DNA of 64,000 nucleotides from positions 1 to 64,000 of the forward strand of contig NZ_NSGH01000009.1 in assembly GCF_002295105.1 (NCBI RefSeq), given 5' to 3'. Each line of letters starts with the position of its first letter. Position 1 is the first letter of the stretch. Of this stretch, positions 46,134-54,929 are shown in pieces. Position numbers and translations under genes: made by a program. The notes under the pieces are model-generated. The model ran no database searches. It saw only the letters and a program-made list of their open reading frames with translations, and was not told the DNA's origin. The DNA is from Salimicrobium humidisoli. Lineage in GTDB: Bacteria; Bacillota; Bacilli; Bacillales; Halobacillaceae.

Positions 46134-47810
46134 GTGAGCAGAAAACTGTTTTTAGGTCTTATTTTATCTATTACTTTATTATTTGTTCTGGCCGCTTGTG
46201 GCGGGAACGGAGGAAGCGAATCTTCCGGCGAAGGTTCGGAGGGTGATTCTTCGGAAGGTTCGGATTCCGGAAGTGATCAGTCCATTTCCTTCACTGCAAA
46301 GAGTGAGCTGCCGAGCATGGATCCAAGTCTTATCACCGACTCCGTAGCTTTCCAGTGGGCGGGAGAGACATATGAAGGTCTCTATCGACTTGACGAAAAC
46401 GGCGAACTGGCCGAAGGGATCGCTAAAGATCATGAAGTATCCGAAGACGGTACTACGTGGACATTCAACCTCCGTGAAGACGCCAAGTGGGAAAATGGCG
46501 ACCCGGTCACGGCTAACGACTTCGTGTACGCCTGGCAGCGTGCCGTCACCCCGGATACCGGTTCTGAGTATGGACCTTATTTTCTCGGCGGCGTAGTGAA
46601 GAACGCTTCCGCTATCGCTGATGGGGAAATGAAACCGGAAGAACTTGGCGTAAAAGCCGTCGACGATTATACGTTTGAAGTGAACCTGGAACAGCCTGTT
46701 CCTTACTTCGACAGCATGACTGTCTTCATCACGTTCATGCCTCTCAATAAGAGTTACGTCGAAGAACAGGGTGACAGCTTCTCCACGGAAGCGGACAACA
46801 CGCTTGCCAACGGTCCTTTCAAAATGACGGAATGGAGCCACGGAGAAGGATGGAAAGTCGTGAAGAACGAAAATTACTGGGATGCTGATGCTGTAGAACT
46901 GGAAGAGATCGACGTAAAAGTCATTAAGGAAACGTCCACAGCCGTCAATCTGTTCCAGTCGGGAGAACTCGACCAGGCTGAACTGAACGCTGAATTCGTG
47001 GATGAGTACCGCTCCTCCGAGCATTTCGAAGTAGTAGAAAACCCGTACCTGTACTTCTTCAAGTTCAATCAGGAACATGAAGTACTCGGTAATGCCGATG
47101 CCCGTAAAGCCATCTCCATGGCGATTGACCGCAAGTCGCTTACGGATGTCATTTTGAACGACGGTTCCGTACCGGCTAATGGTTATGTACCTTCGAACTT
47201 TGTAACCGTACCCGGTTCGGACGGAAAAGATTTCCGCGAAGTACAGGGAGCCCTTGTCGGTCATGACGTAGACAAAGCGAAAGAACATTGGCAGAAAGCT
47301 CTGGAAGCACTCGGTAAGGACTCTGTGACTCTCGAACTGATGGGTGACGACACCGATTCTTCCCAGAACGCCATGGCTTACTACAAAGAACAGCTCGAGT
47401 CCAATCTTGAAGGTCTTTCCGTCAAGGTCGTGGAAGTACCGTTCAAAGAGCGCGTACGTCGTGATCAGGAAAGCGAATTCGAAATCGAAGCCGCTACCTG
47501 GGGCCCTGACTATGCCGATGCAAACACGTATCTGAACATGTACCTTACCGATGGACAGAACAACAATATGAACTACTCAAGTGAAGAATATGACAGTCTC
47601 ATCAACAAAGCGAATACGGAACTTGCACAGAAACCTGAAAAACGTTATGAAACATTCATGGAAGCAGAAAGTCTTCTTATCGAAGAAGATGCCGCTGTCG
47701 CTCCCCTTTACCAGGATGCGAAATCACAACTGCTCCGCTCAAATATCGAAGGAGTTTTCCCTACAGCTACCGGGCCGAACTTCGAATTCAAATGGGCAAG
47801 CGTCAAATAA
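46134..47810 (+). CDS. Oligopeptide ABC transporter substrate-binding lipoprotein
   Basis: 558 residues from a GTG start with GAGGGGGAAAAAGAGA before it. Signal peptide with lipobox VLAACGG, then a Gly/Ser/Glu-rich linker and a family 5 solute-binding domain (LPSMDPSLITDSVAFQWAGE; GLYRLDENGELAEGIAKDHE). OppA-type peptide binding is likely. No permease or ATPase genes adjoin it, so it must partner with a transporter encoded elsewhere. Strong terminator follows. Confidence 0.92.
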   Translation: MSRKLFLGLILSITLLFVLAACGGNGGSESSGEGSEGDSSEGSDSGSDQSISFTAKSELPSMDPSLITDSVAFQWAGETYEGLYRLDENGELAEGIAKDHEVSEDGTTWTFNLREDAKWENGDPVTANDFVYAWQRAVTPDTGSEYGPYFLGGVVKNASAIADGEMKPEELGVKAVDDYTFEVNLEQPVPYFDSMTVFITFMPLNKSYVEEQGDSFSTEADNTLANGPFKMTEWSHGEGWKVVKNENYWDADAVELEEIDVKVIKETSTAVNLFQSGELDQAELNAEFVDEYRSSEHFEVVENPYLYFFKFNQEHEVLGNADARKAISMAIDRKSLTDVILNDGSVPANGYVPSNFVTVPGSDGKDFREVQGALVGHDVDKAKEHWQKALEALGKDSVTLELMGDDTDSSQNAMAYYKEQLESNLEGLSVKVVEVPFKERVRRDQESEFEIEAATWGPDYADANTYLNMYLTDGQNNNMNYSSEEYDSLINKANTELAQKPEKRYETFMEAESLLIEEDAAVAPLYQDAKSQLLRSNIEGVFPTATGPNFEFKWASVK

Positions 47811-47829
47811 TTGCATAAACGTATGAAAG

Positions 47830-47858
47830 CCTTGCAGAAGTCTCTGCAAGGTTTTTTT
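47830..47858 (+). terminator. Terminator of the OppA-like gene
   Basis: CCTTGCAGA-AGTC-TCTGCAAGG followed by TTTTTTT. Confidence 0.88.
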
Positions 47859-47946
47859 ACTGTCTCTCCGGTCCTTTTGCCTTTTCATTGAAAAAAAACC
47901 TTATTTTATGTATAGTAGCATGATACGTATAAAGGAGGGATGCACA

Positions 47947-48582
47947 GTGAAACGGATTTATCAGCGGGCCGGGTACTATTTTTCCGGACTGCTCATACTC
48001 ACTCTCGGCATCTCTCTCACGGTTCTCGGCGGACTGGGAACTTCCCCCTTCGACGCGCTGCTCGTCGGTTTGTATCGTACCGTCGGCCTGACGATCGGCA
48101 GTTGGGAAATCGTCGTCGGTATTTCGATGATTATTTTCAACGCGGTGGCCGAGAAAAGACGCCCCGAAATGCTCGCCATCGTCACTTCTCTCATTACCGG
48201 GGCCGGAATCGACTTCTGGGTCTTTACGCTGGAGGGGATCGTCACTCCGGAAAGTGTATGGCTGCAGAGTATTGTATTCTTTCTCGGTATGGTAATCTCG
48301 GCGCTCGGCATCTCCATTAACCTGCAGGCGGACTTCGCTCCCATCCCGTTTGACCGGATGATGCTCGTCATCCATAACCTTACCGGATGGAACGTAACGA
48401 TATCCCGTGCTGCCATCAGCGTCGTACTCGTCCTTTTCGCTCTTTATTTCAACGGGGCTGTAGGAGTCGGTACCATTATCATTATGCTTTTCAGTGGCGT
48501 ATTCATCCAGTATTTCATGGGCTGGATCCAGCGTTTCGACCGTACCCTCCTCTCCAAAGAACAGCAGAAAATCCAGTACTAA
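47947..48582 (+). CDS. YczE/YyaS-type membrane protein
   Basis: The GTG at 47947 is taken as start because AAGGAGGGATGCAC precedes it; about 211 residues. Five to six membrane segments, with SLTVLGGLGTSPFDALLVGL and FAPIPFDRMMLVIHNLTGWN, the pseudo-repeated pattern of the YitT/YczE family. Function unknown; YczE relatives act with secondary-metabolite export or modification. Stands alone on the plus strand. Confidence 0.8.
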   Translation: MKRIYQRAGYYFSGLLILTLGISLTVLGGLGTSPFDALLVGLYRTVGLTIGSWEIVVGISMIIFNAVAEKRRPEMLAIVTSLITGAGIDFWVFTLEGIVTPESVWLQSIVFFLGMVISALGISINLQADFAPIPFDRMMLVIHNLTGWNVTISRAAISVVLVLFALYFNGAVGVGTIIIMLFSGVFIQYFMGWIQRFDRTLLSKEQQKIQY

Positions 48583-48583
48583 A

Positions 48584-48626
48584 AAAACCGGACCGTCAGG
48601 GCACCCCTGGCAGTCCGGTTTTCTTT
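48584..48626. terminator. Shared two-way terminator
   Basis: AAAACCGGAC and GTCCGGTTTT enclose 23 bases between the convergent YczE-like and YceI genes. Confidence 0.8.
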
Positions 48627-48637
48627 ACTAATTTGCT

Positions 48638-49165
48638 TTATTCTACGATGAATTCGAAGTTTCCTGTGAATTTCACGTCGCGGCCGAGCATTACGCCACC
48701 GGTTTCAAGCGGTGCGTTGAACGCTACGCCGTATGCTTCACGGTTGATTTTTCCTTCCACGTCGAAGCCGGCTACGGTGCTGCCGTCCATCGGGCTTTTC
48801 GAAGTCCCGTTGTATTCAACAGTGAATGTTTCTTCGTTGGTGACACCTTTCATCGTGAAGTCACCTGTGAACTTGTATTCATCATCAGAGATTTTCTCGA
48901 TTTTTTTACTTACGAACTCGAGGTTCGGATGGTTTTCCGCTTCAAAGAAATCTCCGTTTTTCAGGTGATTGTCACGGTCTTTTTGTCCTGTGTCGATGGA
49001 TTCAACCGGAATCACTACTTTAACAGAAGCATTCTCCAAATCTTCAATACTTCCTTCGAACTCAACGTCGAAGTTTTGGAAAGTACCCTTTGCTTTGGAT
49101 ACCATCATGTGTTTAATCTGAAAATCAAGACTGCTGTGAACTTTGTCTAGTGCTATGCTTGTCAT
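48638..49165 (-). CDS. YceI-family lipid-binding-like protein
   Basis: 175 residues with the YceI lipocalin-like barrel: ALDKVHSSLDFQIKHMMVSK at the start, DRDNHLKNGDFFEAENHPNL in the middle and ETGGVMLGRDVKFTGNFEF at the end. No signal peptide, so cytoplasmic. Family members bind isoprenoid-type lipids. The upstream region is AT-rich with ATTTATCTCGAATGCAAGAT-like repeats. RBS GGAGGTATAACA. Confidence 0.88.
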   Translation of the reverse strand: MTSIALDKVHSSLDFQIKHMMVSKAKGTFQNFDVEFEGSIEDLENASVKVVIPVESIDTGQKDRDNHLKNGDFFEAENHPNLEFVSKKIEKISDDEYKFTGDFTMKGVTNEETFTVEYNGTSKSPMDGSTVAGFDVEGKINREAYGVAFNAPLETGGVMLGRDVKFTGNFEFIVE

Positions 49166-49276
49166 TGTTATACCTCCAATATTTCGAATCTGAGATAATT
49201 ATAAAACATATTTATCTCGAATGCAAGATATTTTTAAAGATTTTTTTATCCAAAAAAAGAAGACGTCTGTCTCCTT

Positions 49277-49576
49277 TCAATACAGGGCTTCCTGTTCACT
49301 GGTAAGCTTGTACACACGGGGAATTACGAAAATCATCAGGATGAAAAATAAAACGAACAGCATCGTAATCGACCATGAAAGCGGAAGATCGAACAGTGCC
49401 TGAGCGATAAGAATAAGAAACACGAGCATCATGTACATGCTGCCACGCTTCCTCGATTTAGCCGTCACGTACTGCATCGTTCCGCACGAAGGACACGTGC
49501 CTCTCGCCTGTACGGAAAGTTTTCTCCATACGTCTCTCCGCCTCCACCTGTAGCCGCAATGATCACAAATCGGCAC
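49277..49576 (-). CDS. cxxc_20_cxxc-type zinc and membrane protein
   Basis: 99 residues. The N-terminus holds CDHC, exactly 20 residues, then CPSC, the defining spacing of the TIGR04104-type family; two membrane segments follow (MYMMLVFLILIAQALF; ITMLFVLFFILMIFVIP). Function unknown in the family. Sits alone between YceI and rpsR. Confidence 0.82.
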   Translation of the reverse strand: MPICDHCGYRWRRRDVWRKLSVQARGTCPSCGTMQYVTAKSRKRGSMYMMLVFLILIAQALFDLPLSWSITMLFVLFFILMIFVIPRVYKLTSEQEALY

Positions 49577-49634
49577 CTTTTCTCCCCCTTTGTTGACTAT
49601 CTTTCTCTCAAGAATAACAAAATTCCATAAAAAA

Positions 49635-49668
49635 ATCTCCCGACTCTTCGAGAAAAGTCGGGAGATTC
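49635..49668 (-). terminator. rpsF-ssb-rpsR operon terminator
   Basis: AATCTCCCGACT and AAGTCGGGAGATT stem, followed on the minus strand by TTTTTTA, just after rpsR. Confidence 0.85.
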
Positions 49669-49677
49669 CGTCTGCTA

Positions 49678-49902
49678 CTATTCTGTGGAATAAGGAAGCA
49701 GAGCCATTTGACGGGAGCGTTTGATAGCTTTCGTCAATTTACGCTGATATTTTGCAGACGTTCCTGTTACCCGGCGAGGAAGGATCTTCCCACGCTCAGA
49801 GATGAAACGTTTAAGCAGCTCAGTGTCTTTGTAATCGATATGGGTTATGCCATTTGCTGTGAAATAACAAACCTTCTTACGTCTACGTCCACGACGTGCC
49901 AT
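49678..49902 (-). CDS. rpsR: Ribosomal protein bS18
   Basis: 74 residues, with [40 protein letters not shown] and [19 protein letters not shown], the full conserved protein. It binds S6 in the small subunit and, in Bacillus, joins S6 in repressing this operon. The single N-terminal Cys is kept. Last gene of rpsF-ssb-rpsR. Confidence 0.97.
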   Translation of the reverse strand: MARRGRRRKKVCYFTANGITHIDYKDTELLKRFISERGKILPRRVTGTSAKYQRKLTKAIKRSRQMALLPYSTE

Positions 49903-49949
49903 ATGCGTTCACTCCTTTTCATTTAGAATTTGTAAAGAGTACCGTACTC

Positions 49950-50432
49950 TTAGAATGGTAGATCATCATCCGATATGTCAATAGGTTCCCCGTCATCTGC
50001 GAACGGGTCATCATTTTTTGACTGTCCGTAATTACCTTGTGATGGTTGGTTCTGATTGCCCTGGTATCCTGAAGACTGATTGCTGCGGGAACTTTGTCCG
50101 CCGCCGGAACTGCCTTTTGATTCCAGAAACTGGACGCTGTCGGCTACGACTTCCGTAACAAACACACGACGACCTTCTTTGTTATCGAAGCTCCGGGTCT
50201 GCAACCGTCCGTCTACACCGACCTGACTGCCTTTACTCATAAAGTTCGCCAGGTTTTCCGCTGCTCTTCTCCATACGACGCAGTTAATGAAATCCGCATC
50301 GTTGTTTCCCTGGTTGTTGGAAAACGGGCGATTTACAGCGATGGTGAAATTAGCGACAGCTACACCATTCGGTGTATAGCGCAAATCAGGATCCTTCGTT
50401 AACCTGCCGACTAAAACGACACGATTCAACAT
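49950..50432 (-). CDS. ssb: Single-stranded DNA-binding protein
   Basis: 160 residues: OB fold [20 protein letters not shown] with [20 protein letters not shown], a Gln/Ser/Asn-rich flexible linker, and the acidic interaction tip ISDDDLPF. It protects ssDNA and recruits repair proteins by the tail. Start after GGGGTGGTCTG. Between rpsF and rpsR, as usual. Confidence 0.97.
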   Translation of the reverse strand: MLNRVVLVGRLTKDPDLRYTPNGVAVANFTIAVNRPFSNNQGNNDADFINCVVWRRAAENLANFMSKGSQVGVDGRLQTRSFDNKEGRRVFVTEVVADSVQFLESKGSSGGGQSSRSNQSSGYQGNQNQPSQGNYGQSKNDDPFADDGEPIDISDDDLPF

Positions 50433-50444
50433 CAGACCACCCCT

Positions 50445-50735
50445 TTATTGATCGTCTTCGCGTACAGCGATATGACGAATAATATCATCAGAGAACTTAG
50501 CCTGGCGATCAAATTCATTGATAGCGTCAGCTGTTCCTTTGAAATTGACTGTTACATAGATACCGTCGCGATAATCTTTGATTTCGTGGAAAAGGCGACG
50601 TTTACCCATTTCTTTTGTCTCATCAATCTCCGCACCGTTCTCAGAAAGGATATTGTTGAAGCGTTCTTTGACAGAAGTCTTCGCATCCTCCTCAATATCC
50701 GGGCGGATGATGTACATGATTTCGTAATTTCTCAT
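50445..50735 (-). CDS. rpsF: Ribosomal protein bS6
   Basis: 96 residues: [40 protein letters not shown] and a C-terminal [16 protein letters not shown]. First gene of the operon; its leader carries an S6:S18-type RNA motif, and AAGGAGGTGAAC precedes the ATG. Confidence 0.97.
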   Translation of the reverse strand: MRNYEIMYIIRPDIEEDAKTSVKERFNNILSENGAEIDETKEMGKRRLFHEIKDYRDGIYVTVNFKGTADAINEFDRQAKFSDDIIRHIAVREDDQ

Positions 50736-50743
50736 CCGTGTTC

Positions 50744-50791
50744 ACCTCCTTATGGACTTAGCGGCCTTCTGCTCTGCAAAAGGCAAGGAGT
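50744..50791 (-). promoter_or_regulatory. S6:S18-type autoregulatory leader of rpsF
   Basis: In the minus-strand RNA, ACTCCTT can pair with the Shine-Dalgarno AAGGAGGT, enclosing an inner stem CCTTTTGC-AGA-GCAGAAGG followed by an unpaired CCG. A CCG bulge next to a stem is the known hallmark of the S6:S18 binding motif. Confidence 0.65.
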
Positions 50792-50819
50792 AATCGTATA
50801 TTATTACTCACAGCTAGTT

Positions 50820-50848
50820 ATAATACCATAATTCCTGATTTTTTGCAA
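50820..50848 (-). promoter_or_regulatory. rpsF promoter
   Basis: TTGCAA (50848-50843), 17-bp spacer, TATTAT (50825-50820). Confidence 0.65.
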
Positions 50849-50855
50849 CCATCAC

Positions 50856-51953
50856 TTAAACATTGAATCGGAAGTGAATGACGTCTCCGTCTTTTACGAT
50901 ATACTCTTTACCTTCTAAACGTACTTTACCGTTTTCCTTGGCTTTCGCCATGGAACCGCCTTCGATGAGATCTTCATATGACACGGTTTCGGCTTTGATG
51001 AACCCTTTTTCGAAATCGGTGTGGATGATTCCTGCCGCCTGCGGAGCAGTCATCCCTTTGCGGAAGGTCCACGCCCGGACTTCTTCCTCCCCGGCTGTAA
51101 AGTAAGTGGCGAGCCCAAGAAGGTTGTACGTCGCTTTGATGAGCTGGTCGAGACCGGCTTCGGCTATTCCCAGGTCTTCGAGGAATTCCGCTCTTTCCTC
51201 CCCTTCAAGCTCGGCGATTTCCGATTCGATTTTTGCACAGATGGTGATGACTTCTGCATCTTCTTTCTCCGCGAATTCACGAATGCGTTTCACGTTTTCG
51301 TTTTCGGCTTCCCCGATTTCATCCTCTGCGACGTTCGCTACGTAAAGAATCGGTTTTGCCGTAAGCAGGTGCAGTCCTTTCCGGTACTTCTCCTGTTCTT
51401 TCGAAAGCTCCAGGGCGCGGGCCGGCTGTTCGGATTCAAGTGCTTCTTTCAGACGGGTGAGTACATCTTTCTCGGCGAGCGCTTCTTTGTCTTTCTGTCT
51501 CGCCATTTTCTCCACGCGGTCGAGACGTTTGTTGATTGTCTCAAGATCGGCAAGAATCAGCTCCAGATTGATGGTTTCAATGTCCGAAATCGGATCGACC
51601 CGACCGGAGACGTGAGTCACTTCATCGTCTTCAAAAGCACGGACTACATGACAGATCGCATCCACCTGACGAATGTGGGAGAGGAACTGGTTACCAAGTC
51701 CTTCCCCTTTACTGGCTCCTTCGACGATGCCGGCGATATCCGTAAATTCAAAAGCAGTGGGGGTCGTTTTTTTCGGATTCACAAGTTCCGTAAGCTTCTG
51801 CAGACGGGCGTCCGGAACTTCCACGATGCCGACGTTCGGGTCGATCGTTGCGAACGGATAGTTCGCAGAGACGGCTCCCGCCTGTGTAATTGCGTTAAAT
51901 AGCGTAGACTTTCCGACGTTCGGTAAGCCTGCGATTCCTGCTGTTAGTGCCAT
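50856..51953 (-). CDS. ychF: Ribosome-binding ATPase YchF/OLA1
   Basis: 365 residues. Obg-like P-loop GLPNVGKSTLFNAITQAGAV, switch DIAGIVEGASKGEGLGNQFL, a coiled-coil insertion around 130-200 and a C-terminal TGS-like domain (RKGMTAPQAAGIIHTDFEKG). It binds ribosomes and hydrolyses ATP in preference to GTP. RBS GAGGAAAA. Usual neighbour of rpsF. Confidence 0.96.
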   Translation of the reverse strand: MALTAGIAGLPNVGKSTLFNAITQAGAVSANYPFATIDPNVGIVEVPDARLQKLTELVNPKKTTPTAFEFTDIAGIVEGASKGEGLGNQFLSHIRQVDAICHVVRAFEDDEVTHVSGRVDPISDIETINLELILADLETINKRLDRVEKMARQKDKEALAEKDVLTRLKEALESEQPARALELSKEQEKYRKGLHLLTAKPILYVANVAEDEIGEAENENVKRIREFAEKEDAEVITICAKIESEIAELEGEERAEFLEDLGIAEAGLDQLIKATYNLLGLATYFTAGEEEVRAWTFRKGMTAPQAAGIIHTDFEKGFIKAETVSYEDLIEGGSMAKAKENGKVRLEGKEYIVKDGDVIHFRFNV

Positions 51954-52097
51954 TTAGGTTTTCCTCCTTAGAGACTTTGCGCATATGTCATACCAATTAT
52001 AGATAGTACTCTCCAAAATAACAACCGATAGAAAAGGAAAAAAGAGTCCTCACTATCGGCTGAAATAAATGATTTTCCTCTATGAAAATTTCTGTAT

Positions 52098-52113
52098 TGT
52101 TCCACGTGAAACA
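52098..52113. promoter_or_regulatory. parS site
   Basis: TGTTCCACGTGAAACA fully agrees with the parS consensus TGTTNCACGTGAAACA. It starts immediately after the stop codon of the DUF951 gene (two bases away). Confidence 0.9.
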
Positions 52114-52114
52114 G

Positions 52115-52309
52115 TCAGTCTTCGGCTTTCACCAGTACTTTCTTCATCTTTTTGTTGAATTCGCGGCGGGGGACCATTACACTGTGCCCGCATCCTTCAC
52201 ATTTAATACGGATGTCCGCGCCCATTCTGATGATCTTCCACCGGTTCTCCCCGCACGGATGAGCTTTTTTCATTTCCACAATATCATTCAACTTATACTC
52301 TTTCTCCAC
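52115..52309 (-). CDS. DUF951 zinc-ribbon-like small protein
   Basis: The GTG at 52309 is chosen because GGAGGGGTGC precedes it; 64 residues. Reads YKLNDIVEMKKAHPCGENRW, ADIRIKCEGCGHSVMVPRRE: the DUF951 family, a single-stranded nucleic-acid-binding-like barrel with three cysteines. The start overlaps the end of the mscS gene. Conserved neighbour of ychF and mscS in Firmicutes; role unknown. Confidence 0.88.
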   Translation of the reverse strand: MEKEYKLNDIVEMKKAHPCGENRWKIIRMGADIRIKCEGCGHSVMVPRREFNKKMKKVLVKAED

Positions 52310-53204
52310 CTTGCACCCCTCCTGTACCTTCTCGTGAATACATAACAATACGAGGGAACGGAATTTCGATTCCTTCCTCATCAAGACGCAGTTTCACTTC
52401 CTTCCTGATCGCCCTTCCGACAGGCCAGTGTTCCATCGGCAGCGTCTCGGCGAAAATACGCAACGTGATCTCAGAAGGCGCCAAGTCCACGACCCCCAGT
52501 ATTTCAGGCGTGGAAATCATGCTGCTGTAGCGGGAAGGCATCTCTTTAAGGAGCTCATTGATTACCTGCTCCGCTCTCTCGAAATCACTCTCATAGGCCA
52601 CTTTCACATCGACGATCGCAGCAGCATTGTCGATGGAATAGTTCGTCACCTGTGTAATGTTACCGTTCGGAATGATATGGATTTCGCCTCCCCAGCTTTT
52701 CACTTTGCTGGTCCGGAGTCCGATTTCTATTACGAACCCTTCCACACCGGCTGTTCCGATGAAATCCCCGACAGAGAACTGGTCTTCGAAAATGATGAAG
52801 AATCCGCTGATAATATCCCGGACCAGGTTCTGGGCACCGAAACCGATCGCAAGACCCGCGACCCCGGCTCCGGCGATCAAGGCTCCCACGTTTATGGAAA
52901 ACGTCTCAAGAATCATCACGAGAGCTGTGAAATACACGACGTAGATCAGCGTATTTTTGGACAGCTTCGTAAGCGTCGTCTCCCGTCGTGCAGAAATGCG
53001 GAAAGGACCTTTTTTCCTTCTGCCGTAAAACTGATCGATAATCTTCGTTCCTACTTTAATTACTACCGTTGCAAGTATTACGATGAAAATGACCTGGAGT
53101 ATCGCTTCCCCTAATCTGATCCAGAGTTCAGGGTTCATCAGAGCCTCTTTCCATATATTCCAGGTTTCTTCCACAGTTTCTCCTTCTCCGTTCAACGCCT
53201 TCAC
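52293..53204 (-). CDS. Small-conductance mechanosensitive channel (MscS family)
   Basis: 303 residues. Three membrane segments; the pore helix region VGALIAGAGVAGLAIGFGAQNLVRD with its Gly/Ala pattern is clear, followed by the beta domain (EDQFSVGDFIGTAGVEGFVI). It releases solutes under osmotic down-shock. Overlaps the DUF951 start by 17 bp. YkuT/YggB-like. Confidence 0.92.
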   Translation of the reverse strand: MKALNGEGETVEETWNIWKEALMNPELWIRLGEAILQVIFIVILATVVIKVGTKIIDQFYGRRKKGPFRISARRETTLTKLSKNTLIYVVYFTALVMILETFSINVGALIAGAGVAGLAIGFGAQNLVRDIISGFFIIFEDQFSVGDFIGTAGVEGFVIEIGLRTSKVKSWGGEIHIIPNGNITQVTNYSIDNAAAIVDVKVAYESDFERAEQVINELLKEMPSRYSSMISTPEILGVVDLAPSEITLRIFAETLPMEHWPVGRAIRKEVKLRLDEEGIEIPFPRIVMYSREGTGGVQGGERV

Positions 53205-53292
53205 CTCTTTCTCTGTTCTGCTTCTGTTTTATTATAAATGTATGAAAAATACACAGGGAAGTAAAGAAAGGTGCAGCCCTCTCTTTCTTCAA

Positions 53293-53997
53293 TCAGAAAA
53301 GCTGCTGGATATAAAGGATGACCCCCACCATGACGAGGGCAGGTAAGAGGTTCGCTACACGTATTTTGGTGACATTAAGGATGTTCAGCCCGATTGCCAC
53401 AATCATAAGACCTCCGGTAGCGGTCATGTCCGTTATAAACAGATCAAGCATCTGCTCAGGCACCCACCGGTTTATCTGCGTAGCAAGCAAGGCGATACTT
53501 CCTTCATAAAGGACGACCGGGATGACGGAGAAGATCACTCCCACCCCGAACGTAGAGGTCAGCACGACGGCTACGAAACCGTCGATGATGCCTTTCGTGA
53601 TGAGCACCTCGTGATCGTTCCTCAATCCCCCGTCCAGCGCTCCGATTACGGACAAAGCCCCTATTACGAAGATGAGGGAAGCCGTGATGAAAGCTTCGGC
53701 AAGTCCTGTCTGGGAACCCGATTTCATGAATTTCCGCTCCAGCCACTTTCCGAACGCCTCCAGCCGGTCTTCCAGATGAAGGGCTTCACCGATAATCGCT
53801 CCTGACAGAAGGCTTAAAAGAACGATTACGATACTGTTCACTTCGAACCCCATCTGCAGCCCGATCAGTATGACGGCAAGGCCGACGCCGTTCATGACCG
53901 TCTCTTTGAAAGTTGCCGGAATCTTCGTAAAGAAAAGACCGACAAGTGTTCCTCCCACGATACATATTCCGTTGATTATCGTCCCCAGCAGTACCAT
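53293..53997 (-). CDS. DUF554 membrane protein (YdfK/YqgA type)
   Basis: Start at 53997 (MVLLGTIINGICIVGGTLVG) after GAAGAAGGGGAAA; about 234 residues with six to seven membrane segments. Contains GLAVILIGLQMGFE and AFITASLIFVIGALSVIGAL, family hallmarks. Function unknown. Commonly adjacent to spo0J in Bacillaceae. Confidence 0.85.
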   Translation of the reverse strand: MVLLGTIINGICIVGGTLVGLFFTKIPATFKETVMNGVGLAVILIGLQMGFEVNSIVIVLLSLLSGAIIGEALHLEDRLEAFGKWLERKFMKSGSQTGLAEAFITASLIFVIGALSVIGALDGGLRNDHEVLITKGIIDGFVAVVLTSTFGVGVIFSVIPVVLYEGSIALLATQINRWVPEQMLDLFITDMTATGGLMIVAIGLNILNVTKIRVANLLPALVMVGVILYIQQLF

Positions 53998-54089
53998 ATT
54001 TTCCCCTTCTTCCTGCACGAAACCGTAAAAAGTAATGCCGTCCCCCTCCCCGACTGTCCGGAAAAGGAAACGACAGTTACTGTTCTTTA

Positions 54090-54929
54090 TTAATCAAACC
54101 AGTGGAGAAGTCTTTCCAGATCTTCGTCACTTGCGAATTCGATTTCGATTTTTCCTTTTTTCTTTCCTTTTTTGATTTTTACTCCGGTTCCGAGTCGCTG
54201 CTTCAGCACATCTTCCCGTTCCTGAATAAAAATATCTTTCGTTTCTTTCGCTTTACTCTTCACAGCCGGCTGGTTCAGGCGGGACACGAGCTGCTCCGTC
54301 TGTCTGACGTTCAACCCCTCATTCTCGATCCGCACGGCTACAGAAAGCAGTTTGCTGTCATCCTCGAGGCTTAAAAGAGCCCGGGCATGCCCCATCGTCA
54401 GCAGTCCTTCATTCACCTTTTGCGTGATTTCGGGCGGAAGCGACAGGAGACGGACGAGGTTGGCGATATGGGAGCGGCTCTTCCCGAGACGTTCCGAAAG
54501 TTCCTGCTGGGTAACGCCGAGTTCTTCCATAAGATTACGGTAGGCCGCTCCTTCTTCGAGAGCGGTCAAATCTTCCCGCTGCAGGTTCTCCAGCAGCGCA
54601 AGTTCCATCATCTGCTGGTCGGTCATGTCCCTTACGACCGCCGGGATCTTCTCGAGACCCGCCATTTTTGCAGCACGGAACCTTCGTTCTCCCACTACGA
54701 TTTCGTATCCGCGGATACTTTTTCTAACGATGATCGGCTGCAGAATGCCGTGTTCTTCAATGGATGTTTTCAGTTCTTCAATCGCTTCTTCTTCGAATTC
54801 TTTCCGGGGCTGATAAGGATTGGGACGACACTTGTTCAGTGAAACTTCCTTTATCTGCTCATCTCTGGATGCTTCCTCTTCCGAAAAGAAAGCATTCAGA
54901 CCCCTACCTAACCCTTTCGCCATTGGCAA
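54090..54929 (-). CDS. spo0J: Chromosome-partitioning CTPase ParB (Spo0J)
   Basis: 279 residues. N-terminal GLGRGLNAFF, CTP-binding GERRFRAAKMAGLEKIPA, the HTH GVTQQELSERLGKSRSHIAN and a C-terminal dimer domain. It binds parS, spreads as a clamp and loads SMC; it also recruits Soj. Its start overlaps the soj stop. A second ParB-type gene (noc) lies upstream. Confidence 0.96.
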   Translation of the reverse strand: MPMAKGLGRGLNAFFSEEEASRDEQIKEVSLNKCRPNPYQPRKEFEEEAIEELKTSIEEHGILQPIIVRKSIRGYEIVVGERRFRAAKMAGLEKIPAVVRDMTDQQMMELALLENLQREDLTALEEGAAYRNLMEELGVTQQELSERLGKSRSHIANLVRLLSLPPEITQKVNEGLLTMGHARALLSLEDDSKLLSVAVRIENEGLNVRQTEQLVSRLNQPAVKSKAKETKDIFIQEREDVLKQRLGTGVKIKKGKKKGKIEIEFASDEDLERLLHWFD

